Part shown: positions 45,955 through 55,208 of the stretch, one piece after another
Numbering within the stretch: position 1 is the stretch's first letter
Layout: each line of letters starts with the position of its first letter
Source: Caulifigura coniformis
GTDB lineage: Bacteria > Planctomycetota > Planctomycetia > Planctomycetales > Planctomycetaceae
Length of the DNA stretch: 64,000 nt
Direction of reading: 5' to 3'
Assembly (NCBI RefSeq): GCF_007745175.1
Contig: NZ_CP036271.1
Coordinates: 3,236,314 to 3,300,313, forward strand
Notes under the pieces: model-generated
Databases searched by the model: none
What the model was told of the DNA's origin: nothing
The model's input: only the letters and a program-made list of their open reading frames with translations
Translations under genes and position numbers: made by a program

Positions 45955-47747
45955 TCGCGCCACGAGGTCCAGCGCAGGAACTCGCCAGACGTCTTGCTGT
46001 CGGGAAGTTTCGCCAGCGAGGCGGCGAGCGCCTTTCGGCGATCGGGCTGCTCGAGGTCGTAGATCAGGATCGATTCCCCCGCTTTCGCATCCGCCTCCAG
46101 TTGTCTGAGGGGGTGAAAGGGATCGACTTCCAGAGTGTAGTCGCCCTGCAAATACGTCGCAGAGATCGCGAAGTAACGGACCGAATCGACGTCGAGGGGG
46201 GCTTCATCGACATTGAACGCGCGGACTCCGTAGTCCTGTGGAAGGGCCGTTCCGAAATACTTCAGCGCCAGCCGTTCCGGATGATCGTCCTGAAAACGTT
46301 TCAGTTCTTTCAGTCCCTGACCCCAGTCGAGGCTCGAATCGACAAGCAGCCAGCGTCCGTGTGACGTACCGCCGCAAAACGAGTTGAAATAGACCAGAAA
46401 ATCGGAAGAGACGCTTCGGCTGCTGACAACCTGTCCTGCGAGCAGACCGGCAGCGATCGTCGCGAGGACGACAGGCCGATTGGAGATCTTCCGCACGAGC
46501 TGATCGATGCCGAGGAGAATGAGCAGCGGATAGACGGGAAGGATGTAGCGCTGTCCCAGGTTCAGGGGGGATGCGATCATCAACCCGCAGAAGATCACGG
46601 TTGAGACGACAACGGTGAGGGACAGTGGATCGATGCGCCCGGGATGGAGGCGGGTGATGATCGCTGCGCGAATGCCGACGCCGATCAGGAACAGGGTGAT
46701 CGCCAGTTCCACCGGAGTGCTCTTGAAGGCAAACGCACAGGGGAAGAAGTACCACCACCCGAACTTCGAGAAGTTTCCCATCAGGTAGGCCGAATGACCC
46801 CAGCCGCTGTGCTGAAACTGGAAGAAGATCCCCTCGACGGGAGACGGGCGCGGAATCCATTCGTGGGCGAAGGTCATCACCGCCTCGGCGATGGGGCCTT
46901 TACCAAGAAGCTTGATCCAGGGTGAGTACTCGGCCGTCTGGTCGAAGGGAACGGCCTTGAGCGCTCCGGAGGTCTGCAGCAGGTGACAGAACCAGCACGA
47001 TCCTGCGGCCAGCGCCAGTAACGCCAGATACTTCCCGAGGACCTTCACTGACAGCCGTCGCCAGTCGTGGGACGAGATCGGTCCGTATCGGCGGCCGACC
47101 AGCAGGGCCCACTCCTTCCAGGCAAGGAACAGGCCGGAGACGGGAAGCAGGAAGACGCCTGAGTACTTCGCCGCGATGGCGATGCCGATGGCGGCGGCCC
47201 AGAGCACGAACCGGGTCTGGTCAGGTCGATCGAGCCAGGAAGCGGTCGCGAGAACGGCGAGGAATGATGCGGTCCCGAATGCCAGGTCGGTGGTTGCCAG
47301 CGAGCCGCTGGCCAGAATCGTCGGGGAGCCGCTGAGCAGCCCGGCCGCCAGTGTCGCCGCCAGGAATCCGCAGCGTCGATCGACCACCAGGAACATGGTG
47401 ATGATCAGCGGCAGTCCGAATACGATTGCCGTCATCATGCGGGGACGCAGGATCTTTTGAGCGTCTCCCATTTCGCCGAGCCACAGGTTGGATCGCTCGG
47501 CCCCTTGTTCACCGGCCAGCGCAGGCAGATATGCCAGAATGACGGGGACCGGCGCGACGCCCGCGGCGACGAGGCGAGGATCGAGCTTGTGGTCACGGAC
47601 CGTATGCAGGGCCGTCCCGAGAAAGAACGTCTCGTCGAACGTGATGCTTGTCGCCCGGCTGGCGTGCCAGGTCTGCCCGAGAAACAAGGCGCACAGCAGT
47701 CCGAGAACGACCGTTTGACAGACAAGTTGTCGAGATCGACTCCCCAT
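45951..47747 (-). CDS. GT39/PMT-like membrane glycosyltransferase
   Basis: 598 residues from the ATG at 47747. The N-terminus has one signal-anchor helix then the FDETFF motif (DE pair) typical of ArnT/PMT-type polyprenyl-phosphate-sugar transferases. About ten membrane helices follow, then a soluble C-terminal domain (SSLDWGQGLKELKRFQ). It would transfer a sugar from a lipid carrier to protein or lipid on the outer face of the membrane. It is the first gene of the three-gene minus-strand operon. Confidence 0.75.
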   Translation of the reverse strand: MGSRSRQLVCQTVVLGLLCALFLGQTWHASRATSITFDETFFLGTALHTVRDHKLDPRLVAAGVAPVPVILAYLPALAGEQGAERSNLWLGEMGDAQKILRPRMMTAIVFGLPLIITMFLVVDRRCGFLAATLAAGLLSGSPTILASGSLATTDLAFGTASFLAVLATASWLDRPDQTRFVLWAAAIGIAIAAKYSGVFLLPVSGLFLAWKEWALLVGRRYGPISSHDWRRLSVKVLGKYLALLALAAGSCWFCHLLQTSGALKAVPFDQTAEYSPWIKLLGKGPIAEAVMTFAHEWIPRPSPVEGIFFQFQHSGWGHSAYLMGNFSKFGWWYFFPCAFAFKSTPVELAITLFLIGVGIRAAIITRLHPGRIDPLSLTVVVSTVIFCGLMIASPLNLGQRYILPVYPLLILLGIDQLVRKISNRPVVLATIAAGLLAGQVVSSRSVSSDFLVYFNSFCGGTSHGRWLLVDSSLDWGQGLKELKRFQDDHPERLALKYFGTALPQDYGVRAFNVDEAPLDVDSVRYFAISATYLQGDYTLEVDPFHPLRQLEADAKAGESILIYDLEQPDRRKALAASLAKLPDSKTSGEFLRWTSWRE

Positions 47748-48270
47748 ACCGTTCGCCCGGCCCCCTGATTGGATCCCGTCCGGCGTGTCGCGGAGTGGCC
47801 CTGCCTCGGAAGTGGGGAGCCCTGCAAGCGACGCCGTTTGACGTGAAATTGCTATCGTCCGGAAAGGGCCGTCGCGTCGCAACGAACTTCAGGCGGGGAG
47901 GGCGGAGATCGTCCAGACGGCGGCATCTCGAGAATGAAGACCGCCGGAAAGCCCGGACATCGAGGATGGCAAATCGAGGTGGGACCGGGAGTTGGGAGTT
48001 CGGGGCCGGCTGGCGGGAGGAGGGGGCCGTTTTGAGGACGGTTTTTTCAGATCCGCCGAGGCATTTGGTCCCCGGAGTCGTTAGATTGCCTGACAAGCCG
48101 GGCCAGGGCTGCACATCTGTTGCCCCGACGTGTTCGCGGGCAACTGGCCACAGATCGATTGAGGACGTTCCGCTGCAGGAACGCCGGTCGATGGACAACT
48201 CAAATGAGGTCTTTTCCGTCGGGGCATGGCTGCACCCGGAAGGGACGCATCCAGGCTCAACGACGTTGTG
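47748..48270. other. Divergent intergenic region upstream of the exosortase
   Basis: About 520 nt between the glycosyltransferase and the exosortase. Both flanking frames remain open for part of it but with poor gene character. It includes G-rich low-complexity sequence near 47990-48020 and a GGACGGTTTTTTC stretch near 48037. Promoters for both genes are probably here. Nothing else is seen. Confidence 0.4.
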
Positions 48271-50004
48271 ATGCCCGTGTGGAACCGCTATCGCCTCGCG
48301 ATCGTCTTCGGTCTTGTCGCCCTCGGCATGGCGCCGTTGACCGCGCTGTACTTCAGAAATCTCTGGTCGCAGACGCACTACCAGTTTTTCCCGGTGCTTC
48401 TTGTGGCAGTCGCCGTGCTGTTCGTCTCGCGCTGGAAGGGAGATGAAGACGCCACGGCCGCCGAGCCGTTCGCCGTGCCGGCGAGCCCAGACGACGAAGA
48501 GCCTCCGGCATTGCTCTGGTCCCGTCTTCGCCCGCTCGTCGCGCTCTCGATCGTGGGGCTCGGGGTGGTCATCGAATTCGCGGCCATCTGGGCGTTTCCG
48601 GCGGTCACGCCGTGGGGTGGCTATGTCGGGCTGCTGGTGGCCGGGTTCGGAATGGTGCTGTATGTCGGCGCCGGTCGACCGGTTTCGCTGATTCCCGTGT
48701 GGGCGCTGATGGCGCTGATCCTGCTTCCCCCGGAGAACGCGGATGACCAGTTGATCACCTACCTGCAACAACGGACGGCGTCGTATACGAGCCAGTTGCT
48801 CGATTTCCTGGGAGTCGACCACGTTCGCGAGGGAGTGGTCATCGAGATTGCCTCCAAGAAGCTGTTCGTGGAAGAGGCGTGCAGCGGGGTGCAGTCGCTG
48901 TTTTCACTGCTCGCCATCGCCGCGGTGCTGGCGGTGTGGTACTCGCGGTCACTGGCGCACACGGCCCTGTTGTTCGTGGCCGCCATCGCGGGGGCCGGTG
49001 CGATCAACGTGCTGCGGACGGTCACGATTGTCTACGGGCTCGACAAGATCGGCATTGATCTGCTGAGCGAACCTCAGCACTCGATCCTGGGCATGGTTGT
49101 GTTCGTGGTTGCGCTCGTCTGGCTGGTCTGCTGCGACGCATTCCTGACATTCCTGATGGGCCCGCTTGATTCACCCGATGCGATCGAGTCGGACAACTTC
49201 TGGATTGTTCTCTGGAACCGCCTGATTGCGGGATTCCGCTGGGAGACGGAGCCCGCTCCGCTCCCCCGCAGCGGACCAACGATGAAGCTCATCAGCACCA
49301 CCGCTCTGGTTGCACTGGCGGTCAGTGGGGGGACGCTGGCCATTGCCTCGACGAAGGCGGTCATCGCCAGCCAGCGCCCGGGTGCGAACCCGATCCTCGC
49401 CCCTGTCGATGAAGGGAAGGTCATCGGCACGCTCGGCAGTCTGAAGGAAGACTTCCTTCCTGCAAACCTGGATGGCTGGGAACAGGTCGGGTTCGAAGTC
49501 GTCAAACGCTCCGAGAGCAATGCGCTCGGCGAGCACTCCCGGATGTGGGTTTATAAGGCTCCGTTCGGCCTCGCGACCCTGTCCGTCGATTATCCGTTTC
49601 GCGGCTGGCACGACCTGAAGACCTGCTACGAGGGGACCGGATGGTCCACTTCCGACGTTCTGACTTCCCAAACCGCCGGCGGACATGGCATCTACGACGT
49701 GACCCAGTTCACTCTCCGCAAACATACCAGAGAGTCGGCACTCGTGGTGTTTGCGGCAATGAACGAGAAACTGAAGCCTGTGCCGACGCGTGAAGGAGGA
49801 GGCACGGCGCAAACATTCATCGACAAGATCCAGAAAGCACTCCGGGCGACCGACAGCATGGAAGTGATCGCCCAGTTCCAGATTCTCGTGCAGCCGTCCC
49901 GCCAGCTCGGTGAAAAGGATGTCGACGACATTCATCGCCACCTCAACGATCTTCGTGCCCGTCTGGTGGAGCATGTCCGGGCGAATGCGGAGGTGTCGCC
50001 GTGA
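48271..50004 (+). CDS. Exosortase with fused EpsI-like domain (XrtU type)
   Basis: 577 residues if started at the ATG at 48271 (48226 is the alternative). Eight or so membrane helices hold the exosortase triad: Cys in EEACSGVQS (about 205), Arg in NVLRT and His in PQHSILG. The C-terminal 250 residues, after SGPTMKL and a further membrane helix, form a soluble domain with LDGWEQVGFEVVKR and YPFRGWHDLKTCYEG, matching EpsI-like exosortase partners. Exosortases cut PEP-CTERM-type sorting signals during export. The fused form is typical of Planctomycetota. Confidence 0.85.
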   Translation: MPVWNRYRLAIVFGLVALGMAPLTALYFRNLWSQTHYQFFPVLLVAVAVLFVSRWKGDEDATAAEPFAVPASPDDEEPPALLWSRLRPLVALSIVGLGVVIEFAAIWAFPAVTPWGGYVGLLVAGFGMVLYVGAGRPVSLIPVWALMALILLPPENADDQLITYLQQRTASYTSQLLDFLGVDHVREGVVIEIASKKLFVEEACSGVQSLFSLLAIAAVLAVWYSRSLAHTALLFVAAIAGAGAINVLRTVTIVYGLDKIGIDLLSEPQHSILGMVVFVVALVWLVCCDAFLTFLMGPLDSPDAIESDNFWIVLWNRLIAGFRWETEPAPLPRSGPTMKLISTTALVALAVSGGTLAIASTKAVIASQRPGANPILAPVDEGKVIGTLGSLKEDFLPANLDGWEQVGFEVVKRSESNALGEHSRMWVYKAPFGLATLSVDYPFRGWHDLKTCYEGTGWSTSDVLTSQTAGGHGIYDVTQFTLRKHTRESALVVFAAMNEKLKPVPTREGGGTAQTFIDKIQKALRATDSMEVIAQFQILVQPSRQLGEKDVDDIHRHLNDLRARLVEHVRANAEVSP

Positions 50005-51500
50005 ATCTCGCCGACTTTTTCCTGATGGTTCTGGCGCGGCTCAATCCGGCGCCGTTTGTTTTCGGCTGGCTGGAGAGTCGTCCGTGGCGGCTGTTGCTCG
50101 CCGGTCTGCCGGTGCTCTCGGCCATTGTGGTGGCCGTCGCCCTTCGGGCTTCGATGAACCATGCCAACGGCGAGGTCGAGCTGCGGCGTTATCTGGCGGC
50201 GGCTGGCGAAGCCCTCCGCAATGGAGACGACACGAAGGCCGACCTGTGTTTCCGTCGCGCTCAGCTCATGGCGCCCATCGATCCCCGGCCGAAGTTCGGT
50301 CTGGCGACCCTGGCGGAGAAAGAGGGGGATCACAAGAAGGCGAGCGCGATCATGGAGTCGCTCGCCGCCGGGAATGACAGCGTGGCGACCGAGGCCAACC
50401 GCTGGCTGATTACGAAGACGGACGTCGAAAAACTCGACAATGCGGGACGCCAGCAGCTGATTCGGCGGCTCGAACGGGGCGTTGCCATCGATCCAGAGAA
50501 CATCGATTTCCGGCTGCTGCTCGCGAAGCTGTATACCGATGCGGGTTTCGCGGAGAACGCACTGACGCATCTCGAGGTGGTTGCTCAGAAACGTCCGATG
50601 TATCGCCTGTCGGTGCTACAGCTGATCGCGGCGACGAAGGGAGAAAACGCCGTCCGCGAAGAAGCCGCGGCCTCGGAGAAGTTCTTCCGCGAGAAACTCG
50701 CGAAGGAGCCCGCGGATCTCGATTCGCGGCTGTTGTGCGCCTGGTCGCTCGCATTCCAGAAGAAGTATCGTGAGGCGGTTGAGATGCTCGAACAGGGAGG
50801 AACGCTCAGCGATCCTGTCGTTCTCCGGAAGGCGATCTCCTCCATCACCATTGGCTGGGCGAATGAACTCCGCGACAAGAAGGAGGATCCGCGGAAGGTG
50901 CTGGAGCTCACGTCGGCGGCGCTCAAGGCGGACCCTTCGAATTCCGCGGCCCTGCTGATGCTGACCGAGATGACGCGCGATGACTCCGCAGGCGAAGATG
51001 CGCTGACGATGCTCAAGGAGAGGCTTGCCAATGGGGATAGCCCCTGGCTGATTCACATGGCACTCGGCACGCGGCTGCTCGAACTCGGCAAGCTCGAGGA
51101 AGGGGCGGAGCATCTCGAACAGGCGGTGAAGCTGAATCCGTCGGCGGCCATTGCGATGAACAACCTTGCCTGGACGCTGGCCACGCAGGCACCGGTTGAT
51201 CTCAAGCGGGCCGAGAACCTTGCAGGTCGGGCCGTGGAGCTGGCGCCGGGGAATCCGCAGATCCGCGAGACGCGCGGCCAGATCTATCTCAAGCAGGGGC
51301 GTTGGAAAGACGCGCTCGCAGACCTGGAATTGATTCTGCCTGTGTACTCACGAGAGAAGCAGCTGGCGGGGCAGCTGCCGAAACTGCATGGCTCACTCGC
51401 CAAGGCATACGAGGAGCTGGGGAATGACGACATGGCCAGGCGTCATCGCGAGCTTTCGCAGGCGAAGTCCGCGCGGCCGAACGAGAAGAAAGCGGAATAG
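50001..51500 (+). CDS. TPR protein downstream of the exosortase
   Basis: 499 residues from a GTG overlapping the exosortase stop. One membrane helix near the N-terminus (LLLAGLPVLSAIVVAVALRA) is followed by many tetratricopeptide-like repeats, clearest at 340-480 (ALGTRLLELGKLEEGAEHLEQAVKLNP, then AIAMNNLAWTLA). TPR proteins of this kind often accompany exosortase and exopolysaccharide systems as assembly scaffolds. Translational coupling supports a shared pathway. Confidence 0.8.
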   Translation: MNLADFFLMVLARLNPAPFVFGWLESRPWRLLLAGLPVLSAIVVAVALRASMNHANGEVELRRYLAAAGEALRNGDDTKADLCFRRAQLMAPIDPRPKFGLATLAEKEGDHKKASAIMESLAAGNDSVATEANRWLITKTDVEKLDNAGRQQLIRRLERGVAIDPENIDFRLLLAKLYTDAGFAENALTHLEVVAQKRPMYRLSVLQLIAATKGENAVREEAAASEKFFREKLAKEPADLDSRLLCAWSLAFQKKYREAVEMLEQGGTLSDPVVLRKAISSITIGWANELRDKKEDPRKVLELTSAALKADPSNSAALLMLTEMTRDDSAGEDALTMLKERLANGDSPWLIHMALGTRLLELGKLEEGAEHLEQAVKLNPSAAIAMNNLAWTLATQAPVDLKRAENLAGRAVELAPGNPQIRETRGQIYLKQGRWKDALADLELILPVYSREKQLAGQLPKLHGSLAKAYEELGNDDMARRHRELSQAKSARPNEKKAE

Positions 51501-51594
51501 CCTTCCTGTTCAGCGGACGGCTTTCAGCGCGAGCCATGCCACGAGGCCGCATTGGGAGCACCTTCGGGCATGGCGGGGGGGCGCCACCGAGGAT

Positions 51595-52524
51595 CTAACC
51601 CTTCAACACTTTGTCGATCGTCTCCCTGAGGACGACGCCGCTGTGCTGCAGCGCCACGCGCTCTTTCGGCCACAGGTCGACTTCGACATGCCCGAGGATC
51701 CCCTTGCGGCCGACGATCGTCGGGACTGAGATCGCGACGTCCTGGAGGTCATAGCATCCGTTCTGGAGGGTCGAGACCGGCAGGACCCGCCGCTGGTCGA
51801 GCGCGATGCTGTGAACGACGTCGGCGATCGACACGCCCACCGCGAATCCCGCTCCTCCCTTTTTCTTGATCACCTCCGCGCCGCTGCCGCGAGTCCGCTT
51901 TTCGACTTCGGCGATCATCGCGCTCGAAGCGCCCGGCCACTTCTCGAGCGGCAGGCCCGCCACCTGCGCGGCCGACCAGACCGGGACCATGCTGTCGCCA
52001 TGCTCGCCGAGGATGACGGCCGACACCTGCATTGGTGGAACATTGAGCCGCGCTGCGAGGAGGCTGCGCAGGCGCACGGTATCGAGGACCGTTCCCAGCC
52101 CGAGCACTTGTGTTGCCGGGAGGCCGAGTTCCTTGATCGCGAGATAGGTCAGGACGTCAACGGGGTTGGAAACGACGAACACCAGGGCATCTTTCTTGAG
52201 CCCGGCCTTCTTCATGTCGGCAAGAATCGTGCGGAACAGAGCGACGTTCCGGTTGATGAGGTCCAGGCGGCTTTCGTCGGGTTTGCGCCGCAGGCCCGCG
52301 GTGATCACGATGCAGTCGGCCGTCTTGTAGTCGTCGTTGGTGCCGGCTCGTACGGTCTGGTCGGCCATCAGGGCGGCGCCGTGCAGGATGTCGAGCGCCT
52401 GACCTTCGGCCAGGTCCTGGTTGACGTCCAGCAGGACGATTTCGCGGACGATTTTTCCGGCCTGGAGGGCAAAGCCCGCGCACGATCCGACGAGACCCCC
52501 ACCTCCGACAATCGCAACCTTCAT
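51595..52524 (-). CDS. NAD-dependent malate/lactate dehydrogenase
   Basis: 309 residues. The Rossmann motif (VAIVGGGGLVGSCAGFAL), the catalytic loop GLRRKPDESRLDL (about 77-89), SNPVDVLTYLA and GEHGDSMVPVWS with the catalytic His (about 174) are all present. The residue before KP is Arg80, where malate dehydrogenases have Arg and lactate dehydrogenases Gln, so malate/oxaloacetate is the likelier pair. It is convergent with the TPR gene. Confidence 0.85.
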   Translation of the reverse strand: MKVAIVGGGGLVGSCAGFALQAGKIVREIVLLDVNQDLAEGQALDILHGAALMADQTVRAGTNDDYKTADCIVITAGLRRKPDESRLDLINRNVALFRTILADMKKAGLKKDALVFVVSNPVDVLTYLAIKELGLPATQVLGLGTVLDTVRLRSLLAARLNVPPMQVSAVILGEHGDSMVPVWSAAQVAGLPLEKWPGASSAMIAEVEKRTRGSGAEVIKKKGGAGFAVGVSIADVVHSIALDQRRVLPVSTLQNGCYDLQDVAISVPTIVGRKGILGHVEVDLWPKERVALQHSGVVLRETIDKVLKG

Positions 52525-52628
52525 GGTGAGCTCGCAACCTCGTGAATCTGAATGGACGTTAAACCGGCCGGTCGACGGCGGTTTCCGGAAGGGCGGCCAT
52601 TCCGGTCGCCACGGCCCGGGGAGTCTAC

Positions 52629-53105
52629 ATGAAATCGCTGGCGGGAAAACAAGTCGGGGAGAGTGGGCGGCTCGGCCGACGGGTTCTGGTGGCCGCGGGA
52701 GTCTACAATCTCGTCTGGGGATTGTTCGTCATCCTTCGGCCGCTGGCATTCTTCGAATGGACCCGGTTCGAGCCGCTGCCGAATTATCCGGAACTCTGGC
52801 AGTGCATGGGGATGGTGATCGGCGTTTACGGAATCGGTTACCTGATCGCCGCGAGTGACCCTGTGCGGCATTGGCCGATTGTGCTGGTTGGACTGCTGGG
52901 GAAAATCTTCGGACCGATCGGTTTTGTCTGGACGGCGGCCGGTGGAAAGCTGCCCTGGAGCTTTGGAGTGATGCTCCTCACGAACGACCTGATCTGGTGG
53001 GCGCCGTTCGGAATCATTCTGCACCAGGCCTGGATTCATCATCGGGAGTCAGCCGAATGCCAGCGACTTCAACCACCTCGCCGTGGACAGGTTTCCGCAG
53101 TGTGA
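52629..53105 (+). CDS. Small membrane protein next to a peroxiredoxin-like protein
   Basis: 158 residues with four hydrophobic segments (VLVAAGVYNLVWGLFVIL, MGMVIGVYGIGYLIAA, PIVLVGLLGKIFGPIGFVW, WAPFGIILHQAWI). The next gene starts inside it with a 49-nt overlap. Homologues in Planctomycetota are sometimes annotated by association with redox proteins. A role in electron transfer or membrane redox with its neighbour is inferred only from overlap. Confidence 0.65.
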   Translation: MKSLAGKQVGESGRLGRRVLVAAGVYNLVWGLFVILRPLAFFEWTRFEPLPNYPELWQCMGMVIGVYGIGYLIAASDPVRHWPIVLVGLLGKIFGPIGFVWTAAGGKLPWSFGVMLLTNDLIWWAPFGIILHQAWIHHRESAECQRLQPPRRGQVSAV

Positions 53106-53581
53106 GCGGCCGGACGCTACAGGACATCTCAGACGAGAAGCCGACCCTGCTGGTCTTCCTGCGGCATGCCGGCTGCACTTTCTGTCGGGAAGCCCTGGCG
53201 GATCTTCATGCGCGACTGGGTGAGATCGAAGCCCTTGGCTCGCAGGTTGCGATCGTCTACCAGGAATCTCCGGAGGGGATGCGGCCGCTGATCGAGAAGA
53301 ACGATCTGGCCCGGGTCGAGCAATTCTCGGATCCGGACCGCAGTCTGTACGAGGCGTTCCAGCTTCAGCTTGGGAGAGTCCGGCAGTTGTTCAATTTCAA
53401 GACGCTCGTTCGCGGATTCCAGGCCGCCATCACGAGCGGGCACGGATTCGGCGCCGTGACGAGCAATGTCTATCAGCTTCCGGGCGCATTTCTCGTCCAT
53501 CGCGGGCGGGTGCTCCGCGAGTTCCGGCATCAGTCGGCCTCCGATCGTCCGAACTATTCGGAAATGGCCTGTCCGATCTGA
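53057..53581 (+). CDS. Peroxiredoxin-like (AhpC/TSA_2) protein
   Basis: 174 residues. LLVFLRHAGCTFCREALADL carries a CxxC at about 40-43, and GSQVAIVYQESPEGM and QLPGAFLVHRGRVL complete the thioredoxin-like peroxiredoxin fold of the AhpC-TSA_2 type. Likely a thiol oxidoreductase that reduces peroxides or protein thiols. It is coupled to the upstream membrane protein by overlap. Confidence 0.75.
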   Translation: MPATSTTSPWTGFRSVSGRTLQDISDEKPTLLVFLRHAGCTFCREALADLHARLGEIEALGSQVAIVYQESPEGMRPLIEKNDLARVEQFSDPDRSLYEAFQLQLGRVRQLFNFKTLVRGFQAAITSGHGFGAVTSNVYQLPGAFLVHRGRVLREFRHQSASDRPNYSEMACPI

Positions 53582-53713
53582 CGATTTCGATGCGGCAGGC
53601 AGCGGGGGCGGGGCCGCATCAGGCGCTTTGCCAACCCATGCCGTTTCCGGTACATCAACGTTGGTTGATGGCAGTGCGCCATTCAATCCAGACGCACGAT
53701 TGCAGGGGAGGTC

Positions 53714-55135
53714 ATGATGAACCGGTGGGTCATTCTCGCGGCAGCCGGGTTATTGCTGTCGATCGTTGGACAGGCCTCGGCCCAGTCTGAAGGCGCGCCT
53801 CTTCCGAACATCGTGTTCATCATGGCTGATGATCTCGGCTATGGAGACCTCAGCTGCTACGGACAGAAGAAGTTCAAGACGCCGAATATCGACCGTCTCG
53901 CGGCCGAGGGCCTTCGCTTCACCGACTATTACGCCGGGGCCACAGTGTGCGCTCCGTCCCGCTGCGTGCTGATGACCGGCCTGCACACCGGACATTGCTA
54001 CATCCGCGGGAACAGCAAGCTTTCGCTCCGAGCCGGTGACGTCACCGTCGCGGAAATGCTTCAGAAGGCTGGGTACACCTGCGGGCAGTTCGGGAAATGG
54101 GGGCTCGGCGGCGAGAAAACCGGCGGGATGCCGACGAAGCAGGGGTTCAACACCTTCTATGGCTATCTTGACCAGCACCACGCCCACAACTATTTCCCGA
54201 CCTTCCTCATCCGGAACACCGAGCGCGTGCCGCTGACGAACGTGGTGCCGGAAGAGGATCCTCTTGGCGGCGGCGTAGCGACCGAGCGGAACCAGTATTC
54301 GCCCGACCTCATCTTCGGCGAGGCCTTGAAGTTCCTCGACGACAACAAATCAAAGCCCTTCTTCCTCTATCTCTCGATCACCCTCCCGCACGCCAATAAC
54401 GAGGCGAAGCAGAAAGGGATGGAGATTCCGGATTACGGCAGCTTCAAGAACGAAGACTGGCCCGATGCCCAGAAGGGGCTCGCCGCCATGATTCGTCGGC
54501 TCGACGACCAGGTCGGCGAAGTGCTCGACAAGCTCAACGAACTGGGCCTCGATGGCAAGACGCTCGTGATGTTCACGTCTGACAATGGTCCACACCGAGA
54601 GGGGGGCAACAATCCCGACTTCTTCGATTCCAACGGTCCTTACCGGGGCATCAAGCGCGATCTTTATGAAGGGGGGATTCGCGTTCCTCTTCTCGCCCGA
54701 TGGCCGGGCCGCATTGCGAAGGGGACGACGACCGCTTACCAGGGCTATCACGGCGACATGTTTGCGACGTTCTGCGACCTCGCCGGAATTCGGACGCTCC
54801 CCGATCTCGACAGCCTCAGTCTGGCTCCGCTCCTGCTGGGGCGACCCGAGGATCAGCAGACTCACAAGTACCTGTATTGGGAGTTCCACGAGCGGGGCTT
54901 CACCCAGGCCGTCCGTCACGGCGAGTGGAAAGCTGTGCGCGACGGCGGAGAGAAGGGGAAGCTCCAACTCTACAACCTCATCGATGACCCGGGTGAAACG
55001 ACGGACCTCGCTGCAACGGACAAGGAAGTTGCCCGCCAGATGGCCCTGTTCATGAAGGATGCCCACGTCGACAGCCGCGACTGGCCGATCCGAACAGAAA
55101 AGAAGAAGCCGCAGGCCAAGGCCGACGCGAAGTAA
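53714..55135 (+). CDS. Secreted sulfatase (arylsulfatase type)
   Basis: 473 residues. A signal peptide (WVILAAAGLLLSIVGQASA) is followed by the metal-binding NIVFIMADDLGYGD, the active-site CAPSR (Cys at about 79, to become formylglycine) and FTSDNGPHREGGNN. These are complete type I sulfatase signatures. The enzyme would remove sulfate from sulfated polysaccharides outside the cytoplasm; planctomycetes carry many such genes. It starts a catabolic block with the following three genes. Confidence 0.9.
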   Translation: MMNRWVILAAAGLLLSIVGQASAQSEGAPLPNIVFIMADDLGYGDLSCYGQKKFKTPNIDRLAAEGLRFTDYYAGATVCAPSRCVLMTGLHTGHCYIRGNSKLSLRAGDVTVAEMLQKAGYTCGQFGKWGLGGEKTGGMPTKQGFNTFYGYLDQHHAHNYFPTFLIRNTERVPLTNVVPEEDPLGGGVATERNQYSPDLIFGEALKFLDDNKSKPFFLYLSITLPHANNEAKQKGMEIPDYGSFKNEDWPDAQKGLAAMIRRLDDQVGEVLDKLNELGLDGKTLVMFTSDNGPHREGGNNPDFFDSNGPYRGIKRDLYEGGIRVPLLARWPGRIAKGTTTAYQGYHGDMFATFCDLAGIRTLPDLDSLSLAPLLLGRPEDQQTHKYLYWEFHERGFTQAVRHGEWKAVRDGGEKGKLQLYNLIDDPGETTDLAATDKEVARQMALFMKDAHVDSRDWPIRTEKKKPQAKADAK

Positions 55136-55208
55136 GCCCGATTCGTACATTTGGCCCGGGCGCCCGCCCGCCCGCTGGCCGACCTCCAGGAATTCCTCCG
55201 AGACCCGT

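Noticed and set aside
47985-48030. G-rich repeated sequence upstream of the exosortase as a possible regulatory element
   Set aside because: Low-complexity G-rich sequence without dyad symmetry or a second copy.
51533-51574. Inverted repeat GCCATGCC/GGCATGGC after the TPR gene as a terminator
   Set aside because: The arms are separated by more than 25 nt and no T-run follows on either strand.
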